Shown: piece after piece, positions 28,888 to 35,942 of the stretch
Position numbering within the stretch: position 1 is the first letter of the stretch
Layout of the letters: every line of letters starts with the position of its first letter
Assembly: GCF_023283485.1 (NCBI RefSeq)
Contig: NZ_JAKILU010000001.1
Coordinates: 62,001-126,000, forward strand
DNA length: 64,000 bases
Direction of reading: 5' to 3'
Origin: Shewanella glacialipiscicola
Lineage (GTDB): Bacteria; Pseudomonadota; Gammaproteobacteria; Enterobacterales; Shewanellaceae
Program-made: the position numbers and the translations under genes
The notes under the pieces: model-generated
What the model saw: the letters and a program-made list of their open reading frames with translations, nothing else
What the model was told of the DNA's origin: nothing
Databases searched by the model: none

Positions 28888-29724
28888 ATGAATGCGCAAA
28901 ATTCAAGCAATACAGCACCTCATTTACATAGCTCAATTTCACAGGCTATTGATTATTACATCCGCCATGCAGCGCAATACCAAAAGGCCTTTGTTAATTC
29001 TGAGCAGTACCGATATAAGCGCTTAAAAACGGAGTTGGGTTCATATCGCTTGATAGACCTAACGCCAGAGCTTATCAGGAGCTTCATAGACAAGCGATTG
29101 ACCAAAGTTAAACCATCATCAGCAAAGCGTGACGTTTGTGCCTTACAGCGCTGCTGGAACTGGTACAGACGTGATTTAGGCATGCGATTAGATGATCATT
29201 TCAAGCATGTACGCCTACCTGTAGATAACACGGTAAGAGAGTTTATCCCTACTGATTTTCAACTAAAGCAAATCATTGATTTATTACCGCTCCATGTAAA
29301 ACCCATCATTGAACTACTTGCTGAAACTGCCTGTAGACGCAGTGAAATACTCAAACTGACGGTTCAAGATGTAAACCTTCATCAACGAACCATCTATTTA
29401 CGTAATACTAAGAATGGCTTAGATAGGGTTGTGCCACTGAGTAAAAAAGCCTGTGTGATCTTAAATGAAGCGATTAATCGAGGCAAAAACAAGCTATTCG
29501 ATATTGAAGCTGATCATGTGACCAGACAGTTTAGAATCGCTGCTGATAAAGCGGGATGCCCTTTATGCGTGGTTCACAGCCTAAGGCATTACAAGCTGAG
29601 CAAGTTGATCTCACAGGGAATAGATCATGTTATTGTGGCTAAAATTTCAGGTCATCAGGACATCAGAATGTTGCAGCGTTATGTAAAGTTAGATGCTAGT
29701 GGACTTGCTCACTTAATGGATTAG
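28888..29724 (+). CDS. Tyrosine recombinase / integrase
   Basis: A 278-residue site-specific recombinase that should catalyse integration and excision at the tRNA-Pro att sites. The N-terminal SAM-like DNA-binding domain spans about residues 15-105; the C-terminal catalytic domain follows. All catalytic residues are visible: R150 (ETACRRSE), K175 (NTKNGLDR), H230 and R233 (HSLRH), H256 (SGHQD) and the nucleophile Y265 (LQRYV). AAAGGA precedes the ATG. It lies 193 bases inside attL, reading away from the tRNA. It lacks an arm-binding domain of the lambda type, and no separate excisionase gene was recognised. Confidence 0.93.
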   Translation: MNAQNSSNTAPHLHSSISQAIDYYIRHAAQYQKAFVNSEQYRYKRLKTELGSYRLIDLTPELIRSFIDKRLTKVKPSSAKRDVCALQRCWNWYRRDLGMRLDDHFKHVRLPVDNTVREFIPTDFQLKQIIDLLPLHVKPIIELLAETACRRSEILKLTVQDVNLHQRTIYLRNTKNGLDRVVPLSKKACVILNEAINRGKNKLFDIEADHVTRQFRIAADKAGCPLCVVHSLRHYKLSKLISQGIDHVIVAKISGHQDIRMLQRYVKLDASGLAHLMD

Positions 29725-29794
29725 TGATCCATGTTAAGGTTATCAATCAAAAAAAATGGTAGCCTTACTGTTTGAATTTTATGAGGAAGTAACA

Positions 29795-31603
29795 TTGGTC
29801 GACACAGTAGTCACTGAAGAAATGAAGCGCATCCATCTAATCAATGGTCGTTGTGGCGGCAATAAAACAGGCTATATTGTTGCTCAAATTGAATCAGCAC
29901 TCAGTGAAAACCCTGACCAATGCATCATCTATGCTGCACCGACCAAACTTGTTTTAGATGAAGTCTTTTCTAACAGGTTGATGGGTGTTGATCCAACCAG
30001 AAAACGATTGATCGTTTCTGACGAGAATATCAATGAATCGGTCAATACAAGAATTACTGAATTTTTAACTGAAGGTTACTGTGGCTGTCTTTTGATAACA
30101 CATGCAGCATTGTTTGCTTTAGATGCAAACTTACTTGCAGATAAATGGGTCATCATTGATGAGTCACCAGAGCAGACTGTTAAATTTACGTGTGTAGAAT
30201 TTTTAGAAAATGAACAACCTAGCGAACTCAATAGATTCAATGGGTTAACAGTTATTTGCACTCCTAATTCTTCTGAGCATTATAGTCGGATAACCCCTAG
30301 TAGTTTGGAAAATGCTCAACTGTTGTTTGAGGAAGGTAAACGCTTAAAATACGAATCGTATCGTCATGCTGAAATGGGGCAAAATAAAAGGGCAAAAAAG
30401 TTTGCTGATATAGCGAGTTTATGTTTCGCTGCAGCTTCTGAACATGGCTACATTTATCTTTCTTCTTTGATGGATAATGAAACAACTGAGCTGATTTATC
30501 GCTCCATTGAAACGGGTGATATGGTTCGAGTGGTTAATCATGCATCAAAAGTATGGCTTGCCAGTGCTGATTTTGAGGGCGGATTACTTCATTTCCTGCT
30601 GACCAACTATCATGGTTTGAGCATAGTACCTATTGAGGACACTGGTATCCCTTTGGAGCATGATAAAACCAATGTCACCATTTTACCTTTGTTAGGTGGT
30701 GATAAGCAGTGGTCAAAGACCTTTGCTGAGTCAAACCGTGCAGCATTAGAAGGGTTTGATTTTTCAGAAGATCCAAGTTATTCCTGCGATAAGACCATTT
30801 TCACTGAGCTATTTGAATTTGGTATCTATTGCATCCAAGCTGAAATCTATGAAAATAATGAGCAGCAAACCAAATCCTTGATGTTCGTCAACGTGGCAAA
30901 GCAAAGCGAATGTGAGCACGAAGACTTTATCCAAGTATCGACTCAAAGCCACGGTCAGAACAGTTATCAGATACAAAACCATGCCATTTGGATGGCCGCA
31001 TTATTGCCAAGTCCAAACGAGACTTACGCATTAAAATGGTTTTGCCGAGAAGTGAACATAGACCATGAAGCCGCAAAAACGTGTTTAAAGCATACAAGGC
31101 AGTATGCGCCAATGTATCAAGGGCTTGCTAGAACCTCATTGCGAGTCGAAGCTTCAACTAATCCTAATTTATTTGTTGTGCCTGATACTGCGAGTGCGCA
31201 AGTCTTGTTGAAATGGATCCCGAATGCCACTATCGATACAAAATACCTCTTTACATTGAAAGAGTTAAAGAAAAAGAAGCAAGAGCTTGATGCTGCGAAA
31301 GAACAGCGTAGATCTATTGTATTTTCAATCTTTGAAGCAAAATTTACGGTAAAACATGGAAGAATGGCTGAAGTTTACGGTTGGTTTAATGTCGACAGTA
31401 AGCAAGTGAGTCGTTATAAAGATGAGTTTTACGATGAATTAAGCAAAGCAGGCTTACTTCCTGAAGTTATTGATGAGCAGCGAGCAAGAGAGGTACATCG
31501 CTTGATTCAACTTGAGGGTATGACAATCAATAAAGCATGCAACATAGTAGGAGTGAATAGGAATAAATATCTACGAGATAAAGATAAATATTCAATAAAT
31601 TAG
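29795..31603 (+). CDS. SF2 helicase-like protein with C-terminal HTH
   Basis: About 602 residues; I recognise no named family. Divergent superfamily-2 helicase motifs appear in order: I (GRCGGNKT, about 18-25), Ia (APT, 48-50), II (DESP, 122-125), a III-like ASAD (256-259), a V-like STQSHGQN (about 382-389) and a VI-like QGLARTSLR (about 442-450). Motif I lacks the usual GK pair (GGNKT), so ATPase activity is uncertain. The C-terminal 90 residues look like one or two helix-turn-helices (GMTINKACNIVGVNRNKY). The start is chosen at a TTG with GAGGAAG five bases upstream; an ATG at 29756 has no ribosome-binding site. A role in element replication or its control is inference. Confidence 0.65.
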   Translation: MVDTVVTEEMKRIHLINGRCGGNKTGYIVAQIESALSENPDQCIIYAAPTKLVLDEVFSNRLMGVDPTRKRLIVSDENINESVNTRITEFLTEGYCGCLLITHAALFALDANLLADKWVIIDESPEQTVKFTCVEFLENEQPSELNRFNGLTVICTPNSSEHYSRITPSSLENAQLLFEEGKRLKYESYRHAEMGQNKRAKKFADIASLCFAAASEHGYIYLSSLMDNETTELIYRSIETGDMVRVVNHASKVWLASADFEGGLLHFLLTNYHGLSIVPIEDTGIPLEHDKTNVTILPLLGGDKQWSKTFAESNRAALEGFDFSEDPSYSCDKTIFTELFEFGIYCIQAEIYENNEQQTKSLMFVNVAKQSECEHEDFIQVSTQSHGQNSYQIQNHAIWMAALLPSPNETYALKWFCREVNIDHEAAKTCLKHTRQYAPMYQGLARTSLRVEASTNPNLFVVPDTASAQVLLKWIPNATIDTKYLFTLKELKKKKQELDAAKEQRRSIVFSIFEAKFTVKHGRMAEVYGWFNVDSKQVSRYKDEFYDELSKAGLLPEVIDEQRAREVHRLIQLEGMTINKACNIVGVNRNKYLRDKDKYSIN

Positions 31604-31625
31604 TATCTATCTTTTTGTTTTCCTT

Positions 31626-31683
31626 CAGTGTGCTTTTGCTTTATTCTTTAAGAGAGTTATGCCGCAAATGAACACTTTTTATC
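31626..31683. repeat. Intergenic repeat, copy 1
   Basis: About 58 bases ending in AGAGAGTTATGCCGCAAATGAA-CACTTTTTATC. It aligns with 33607-33665 at roughly 85% identity with a few single-base gaps. It lies downstream of the helicase-like gene; the other copy is downstream of the resolvase. Function unknown: a shared terminator/processing element or a recombination site are possibilities. Confidence 0.7.
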
Positions 31684-31716
31684 TATTAGCATTTCTAGCT
31701 GATTGTTTGCGGCATA
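31658..31716. repeat. Inverted repeat TATGCCGCAAA
   Basis: Perfect 11-base arms at 31658-31668 and 31706-31716, separated by 37 bases. It lies between the convergent helicase-like and lipoprotein genes. The left arm is part of the 58-bp direct repeat. The loop is too long for a typical intrinsic terminator. Confidence 0.6.
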
Positions 31717-31886
31717 TGCTGAAAATCACTAATTAAGTTTAATCTGATTAATGTGTGAAATTGAACATAATTCAGAAGGTTTACAAAGTTGTTGCATTTG
31801 ATTTTAAAGGCTTTCTTCAGTCATGTATTATGATAGCAAGACTAAAACACTACAGAGAAAGCCTATTAAACATTTAAAATTTTAAG

Positions 31887-32594
31887 TTATTTAACCGTAA
31901 TTTCTTGACGTAGGATGCCCGACAATATTTCAAATTGTTCAACATTCATCGAATACGATAAAGGTATAGAGAATGCTAAAGGTCTACGCTCTTCTACACC
32001 AGATGGTGTGACCATTGTAATATTACACATAAAATCATTATAGTGTTTAATTACATACTGGAAACTGTCCAGTTTTGATTCGGTAACTTTATCAGTATCT
32101 ACAAATAAATGTTTATCATCTTTTGTGTAGAAAACATCACAATCCGACACATAACTGAATTTATCATCAACAGGTTTCTCATGAATTACAGTGGAAGTAA
32201 CCCCCGTGTCTGGTGAGATAGTAAAGAAGCTGGCTGAGTTATCTTGATAGATGTTACCATTTTCATAGCCAAAGAATATCGTCTCATCTGAAATTGAGCA
32301 TTTGATTTTACTGCAAAGGCTTTCAATTTCTGAATGATCCCAATTAAGTTTTTCTGAGATTAAATCTTCTACAGTAGGGGTATAATCAACACCAATATCA
32401 GGAAGCTCTCCACCTTCAACTGCTGGTGGTTCATGATCCTCATAATCAACACCAATATCAGGAAGCTCTCCACCTTCAACTGCTGGTGGAGGTACAGGCA
32501 CGGGTGGTACGCTGGTATTGCCACTGTTATCATCACTGCCACCACAACCGACTAACAACGTGCTAACCAAACTTGCTAATAATAATTTTTTCAT
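31887..32594 (-). CDS. Predicted lipoprotein with tandem repeat
   Basis: A 235-residue protein that I do not recognise. The signal peptide MKKLLLASLVSTLLVGC ends in a lipobox, with the lipidated cysteine at residue 17, followed by GGSDDNSGN and a proline-rich linker. Two copies of PPAVEGGELPDIGVDY (20-residue period) precede a globular, cysteine-containing domain of about 160 residues (LCSKIKC, SDCDVFY, NDFMCNI). The start is the ATG at 32594; an upstream ATG adds five residues. Gly after Cys suggests outer-membrane sorting. It is cargo of the element, convergent with the helicase-like gene. Confidence 0.75.
   Translation of the reverse strand: MKKLLLASLVSTLLVGCGGSDDNSGNTSVPPVPVPPPAVEGGELPDIGVDYEDHEPPAVEGGELPDIGVDYTPTVEDLISEKLNWDHSEIESLCSKIKCSISDETIFFGYENGNIYQDNSASFFTISPDTGVTSTVIHEKPVDDKFSYVSDCDVFYTKDDKHLFVDTDKVTESKLDSFQYVIKHYNDFMCNITMVTPSGVEERRPLAFSIPLSYSMNVEQFEILSGILRQEITVK
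32382..32489 (-). repeat. Perfect 48-bp tandem repeat within lipoprotein gene
   Basis: Copies at 32382-32429 and 32442-32489 are identical over 48 bases with a 60-base period, in frame. Identity at the DNA level implies a recent duplication or ongoing homogenisation; unit number may vary between strains. Confidence 0.92.
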
Positions 32595-32992
32595 TCCATA
32601 AAACTCCACACATCAATGTGCTTGAAATAGCATCGCAATAAAATGACAATGCAAAAATGTTAAAAAACAGATTCAAATTGAATCAAAAACAGTAAGCTTA
32701 AATTATTCGAAACCTATGTAACCTTATGTAACTTACAATGTTTTAAATGTGCTCACTGGTTTTAGAATATAACATACTGATATAACGATGCGACGATGAA
32801 GATCACAGCGAAAGAAAACCCGATATTGAATGCCGCATAATTAAACAATCCTTTACTCATTAATTATCGTTTCACTTAATCACACCCTAGTGACACGTAT
32901 CACAAGTTCCTATAAAGCGTGTCATTTAAGTTGATTATTGATTTCTGCCACGGTAAATTGCAGACATCTAAAACTTAAGTGACACACAAGTA
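32595..32992. other. AT-rich gap between lipoprotein and resolvase
   Basis: About 400 bases between divergent genes with no supported coding sequence. The right 75 bases contain a wide dyad (32919-32932 with 32972-32985), listed separately. The left part is AT-rich, with runs of A and T that could form promoters for the lipoprotein gene. Confidence 0.5.
32919..32985. promoter_or_regulatory. Dyad upstream of resolvase, possible res site
   Basis: GTGTCATTTAAGTT (32919-32932) and AACTTAAGTGACAC (32972-32985) are inverted copies matching at 13 of 14 positions, 39 bases apart. The right arm ends 7 bases before the resolvase start. Serine resolvases commonly bind inverted subsites next to their own gene, so this may be both a recombination site and an autoregulatory operator. 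Confidence 0.45.
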
Positions 32993-33544
32993 ATGGCACA
33001 AGCACTCGGTTACATCAGAGTTTCAACGGTTGAACAAAACACGGTTAGGCAATTAGATGGTGTGAGTATTGATAGACACTTTATTGATACTTGTTCTGGT
33101 AGTACTCAGGAACGTCCGGCCTTATTAGAACTGAAAGCTTATTGCAGGGATGGTGATATTGTAGTCGTTCATGATATCAGTCGTTTAGCAAGAAACATTG
33201 CAGACCTGATTGAGCTAATCAAGTTCTTCAATGCTAAAGGTGTTGCTGTCGAGTTTAAGAAAGAAGGTATGACATTTACCGTAGACCAATCCAATCCTAT
33301 GAACACGCTTATGCTTAATCTGCTAGGTTCTGTGTACCAGTTTGAACGAGAGATGATGCTTGAACGACAAAGGGAAGGGATAGCAAAGGCTAAATCTGTC
33401 GGTAAATATAAAGGTCGGTCATTGTCAGTATCAACAACAGAAATCATTGAGCGACTAAGACAAGGTATGTCAATTCGTAAGATAGCAAGTGAACTGGGGA
33501 TAAGTACGACAACTGTCCAGAAGATAAAGAAGTCAGTAGATTGA
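32993..33544 (+). CDS. Serine recombinase (resolvase/invertase family)
   Basis: A 183-residue small serine recombinase. The catalytic domain starts with ALGYIRVSTVEQN, with the nucleophile at Ser11; DISRLARNIADL and the E-helix region FEREMMLERQREGIAKAK follow. The C-terminal helix-turn-helix (IIERLRQGMSIRKIASELGIS) binds the recombination site. Length and domain order match Tn3-type resolvases and DNA invertases. The ATG follows a short leader containing a large dyad. No invertible segment is obvious; it may resolve element dimers or belong to a lost transposon. Confidence 0.92.
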   Translation: MAQALGYIRVSTVEQNTVRQLDGVSIDRHFIDTCSGSTQERPALLELKAYCRDGDIVVVHDISRLARNIADLIELIKFFNAKGVAVEFKKEGMTFTVDQSNPMNTLMLNLLGSVYQFEREMMLERQREGIAKAKSVGKYKGRSLSVSTTEIIERLRQGMSIRKIASELGISTTTVQKIKKSVD

Positions 33545-33937
33545 AACTAACGAATTGAATAAAAGTATATATTAATCAATTGCTTTTTCATTTTTCTCTT
33601 TTTTTACAGTGTTGCTTTTATCTATTCTTTTAGAGAGCTTTGCCGCAAATGAACCACTTTTCATCATTACTAACATGCGCTACTTAGCTTAGCGCTATAT
33701 CACTATAAAAGTGGCTTCCCCCTTTTCATCCAAACCAGTGTTTGCATACCAGTGATCTAGTCTGTGGAAACTCGTAATCGGGGATATCCTCATTAAAATA
33801 ACGGTTTAAACCCACTACAAGGATACCTCGATAAGGTTTGTGTATTCTTTTCTGGTAGTTTATTATTCGGCTTTCTATAACAGTGTCAAAGCGTTTAGCC
33901 TTCAGCTTTGAGTGATAGAAATGATGTTTTAGCTGGA
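33545..33937. other. Non-coding right end of the element
   Basis: About 390 bases between the resolvase and attR. It contains copy 2 of the 58-bp repeat and an 8-base inverted repeat (CCACTTTT at 33654-33661 and AAAAGTGG at 33707-33714). A minus-strand open frame of 85 codons starts inside attR and is probably not a gene. Confidence 0.5.
33607..33665. repeat. Intergenic repeat, copy 2
   Basis: Partner of 31626-31683; shared core AGAGAG..T.TGCCGCAAATGAA followed by CACTTTT. It is directly oriented and placed after the resolvase stop. Confidence 0.7.
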
Positions 33938-33987
33938 ATGGGGTGTCAGGGGTCGGAGGTTCGAATCCTCTCATACCGACCAAATTC
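33938..33987 (+). repeat. attR: right 50-bp direct repeat
   Basis: Identical to the 3' half of tRNA-Pro plus 5 flanking bases (28646-28695). It lacks the tRNA 5' half, so it is not a functional tRNA. It marks the right end of the element. Confidence 0.93.
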
Positions 33988-34040
33988 TAGACTTGATTGT
34001 GACATTATTTTAAAATTTAAAGTAAGACCACTGTTAAGTT

Positions 34041-34084
34041 AAAACAAAACCCCGTGTTAGCATTGCTAAACGGGGTTTTGTTTT
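34041..34084. terminator. Displaced original tRNA-Pro terminator
   Basis: Perfect 15-base arms (AAAACAAAACCCCGT and complement) around a partly paired centre, with T-rich tails. It lies about 54 bases beyond attR, where the tRNA terminator would have been before insertion; it can act in both directions. Confidence 0.82.
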
Positions 34085-34168
34085 ATGTATTGTTTATGGG
34101 TAGAAACACCCACATAAACATACCTTACGAGCCCAGTATTAAAAACTTCATTGAGTGGACATTTATCT

Positions 34169-34765
34169 ATGCGCGCTTTTGTTTTACGAGCAAGATCTGC
34201 ACCGACTGACAGTCAGTTACTTTTGGCATCTGTTGGCCAAGAAGCGCACACCGAAATTTTAGCGCACACTTTGATGAATACGATTTTTGTAGCTCAGTCA
34301 CATCGTAACGATGTTGTCGTTTATCTGGTATTAGAAAGTACTAACGATTTCTCCCGTACAATCTGTTTCGATACTCGAAATATTTGCCATATTGGTGGTT
34401 TTCACGAGCAAGCCTTGCTCGCTAAAATAGCCAAAGCGTTAGATATTTCAAGGGGGATGACCAAAGAGCAAACGCGTATTGTTGATGAAGGAATTAGTGT
34501 AAGCACCATTAGTTTTGAAAAATTGGTGCAAGAACTCGCGGTCGATTATCAATTGTTTATGATGGATAAAAAGGGCACCTCAATCCGTGAGCAAGAATTT
34601 GTGGGAAACCCCTGCTTCTTACTAACTGACCATATTCCCATGCCGAAAAAAAGCTTTAATACCTTAAAACGACTTGGGGCACAAAAAATCAGCCTTGGAC
34701 CAAAAATGTTGTTTGCTTCGCAGTGCGTGGTACTCATTCACAATGAATTGGACATCAATCAATAA
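34169..34765 (+). CDS. TrmY-like putative pseudouridine methyltransferase
   Basis: A 198-residue SPOUT-superfamily protein (DUF358), the bacterial counterpart of archaeal TrmY, which methylates N1 of pseudouridine 54 in tRNA. Matching features include MRAFVLRARSAPTDS, the RTICFDTRNICHIGG block, and the C-terminal knot region with NPCFLLTDHIPMP, ISLGPKMLFASQC and VVLIHNELD. The start is the ATG at 34169. It occurs in some Vibrio and Shewanella genomes; the bacterial substrate is, to my knowledge, not proven. Its position immediately beyond the tRNA-Pro element is coincidental as far as can be seen. Confidence 0.87.
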   Translation: MRAFVLRARSAPTDSQLLLASVGQEAHTEILAHTLMNTIFVAQSHRNDVVVYLVLESTNDFSRTICFDTRNICHIGGFHEQALLAKIAKALDISRGMTKEQTRIVDEGISVSTISFEKLVQELAVDYQLFMMDKKGTSIREQEFVGNPCFLLTDHIPMPKKSFNTLKRLGAQKISLGPKMLFASQCVVLIHNELDINQ

Positions 34766-34811
34766 CCACTTAATTTTATTGAGCTATCGCTAATTTTGAC
34801 CTTTAGTCAGT

Positions 34812-34838
34812 AAGCCCCATTGTTAAATGGGGCTTTTT
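34812..34838 (+). terminator. Terminator after TrmY-like gene
   Basis: AAGCCCCATT/AATGGGGCTT stem with a GTTA-type loop and T5 tail, 47 bases after the stop. Confidence 0.92.
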
Positions 34839-34970
34839 GTTTTTAAACGATTCATCACGACTTATTATTAAACGGCTTAACCAACTGTTGTTAACTATGG
34901 TTTCGATTCTATAAATAAGTGCTTTAGTATAAGGGCGTTAGTTTTTACTAAAATAGCCATTAAAGAGGCG

Positions 34971-35837
34971 TTATATTTTACCCTTTAAAAATTCAATAGT
35001 TTTTTGTGCACGCTGTGACAAAGGCCATTCTGCTCGGTGGATAAACCAAATGGTGTCTACTACTTGGCTACCACATTCCACAACGTAAATATCCTCTTGG
35101 CGCTCAAAGGCTTTTCGGGCGTATTGTGGGATCACGGTAAAACCAAGCCCCCTTGCGACAGGTTCAAGGATCAAACTTATCTGGTTTGTAAACCCATGGC
35201 AGGGGATTTCTTGAATACTGGGGCTATCGGGGCATTTACGGCTAAGTAGGCGAGTGGCCATCGCTTCACCATCTGGGTGAGATATAAACCCGAGTTTTTG
35301 TAAATCAGGCCATTCGGTATTTTTCTGGCTGGCAGGCACCACTAATTCTAAGGGTTCTTCAGTAAAATAGGTGCTCGTAATGCGCGGATCGGCGGGCTTT
35401 AATGTCACCATACCCAGTTCATGTTCGTTCGCTAAAATAGCAGCCACTATCTCATTATCTGGCGCAAAACGATGGCGGATATTAAGCGTAGGAAATGCCT
35501 CTTGTAACTCCAGTAATAGTGGATACAGGGTTAGCCCAATACTGCCAGGTGTGATAAGGCTTACATCGCCAGTCTCTGCGTCATCGTGGATAAGCTTTTG
35601 TTGTAGGCGTCTTTGGGCACACTCGACCTCTTTTACATAGGTGAGCAGATTTTCCCCTACGGGAGTGATTTCAAGTTGGCGGGTACGGCGCAAAAATAAC
35701 GTGCCATATTCATCTTCTAAGCGACTGATATGCTGGCTCACGGCCGCTTGAGTGATACCTATGGCTTCAGCTGTGCGAGTAAAGTTACCTTTATCGACCA
35801 GAACAGCAAAGGTTTGTAACCACTGTGGATTAATCAT
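34971..35837 (-). CDS. LysR family transcriptional regulator
   Basis: A 288-residue regulator with an N-terminal winged helix (residues 1-60: FAVLVDKGNFTRTAEAIGITQAAVSQHISRLE, split by standard LysR conservation) and a C-terminal periplasmic-binding-like effector domain. It is divergent from a XenA-type oxidoreductase gene 105 bases away, so it probably controls that gene and itself. The inducer is unknown; electrophiles handled by old yellow enzymes are a reasonable guess. The intergenic region is AT-rich and contains a GCATGC palindrome, but I cannot define an operator. Confidence 0.9.
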   Translation of the reverse strand: MINPQWLQTFAVLVDKGNFTRTAEAIGITQAAVSQHISRLEDEYGTLFLRRTRQLEITPVGENLLTYVKEVECAQRRLQQKLIHDDAETGDVSLITPGSIGLTLYPLLLELQEAFPTLNIRHRFAPDNEIVAAILANEHELGMVTLKPADPRITSTYFTEEPLELVVPASQKNTEWPDLQKLGFISHPDGEAMATRLLSRKCPDSPSIQEIPCHGFTNQISLILEPVARGLGFTVIPQYARKAFERQEDIYVVECGSQVVDTIWFIHRAEWPLSQRAQKTIEFLKGKI

Positions 35838-35942
35838 AAGTAAATTTTATCAAATATATAATCTATGCATGCTTTTAATTATGGCACGATAGGGCTAGTC
35901 TGTCGCCATTGAATTGTAGCGACAACAGAAACAGGAAATCCC

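Larger units (their letters stand above)
28646..33987. mobile_element. 5.3-kb integrative element in tRNA-Pro(GGG)
   Basis: Bounded by perfect 50-bp direct repeats, with a unit length of 5,292 bp between equivalent points. Contents in order: tyrosine integrase, helicase-like protein with a helix-turn-helix, a convergent lipoprotein gene with an internal repeat, and a serine recombinase. No transfer, capsid, partition or resistance gene is recognisable. Both att sites are intact and the integrase has all catalytic residues, so it may still be mobile. Whether it is a satellite, a minimal genomic island or a remnant of something larger is open. Confidence 0.88.

Noticed and set aside
33726..33983. 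85-codon minus-strand open frame starting in attR (begins MVGMRGFEPPTP)
   Set aside because: The N-terminus is the well-known spurious translation of a tRNA 3' end on the opposite strand; no ribosome-binding site, and the rest matches no family I know. A real gene reading inward from attR cannot be fully excluded.
33938..33987. Second tRNA-Pro
   Set aside because: Only the 3' half is present; no D-arm or 5' acceptor strand. It is the attR copy.
28646..33987. Element interpreted as a prophage or conjugative element
   Set aside because: No structural, lysis, packaging, relaxase or type IV secretion genes are present in 5.3 kb.
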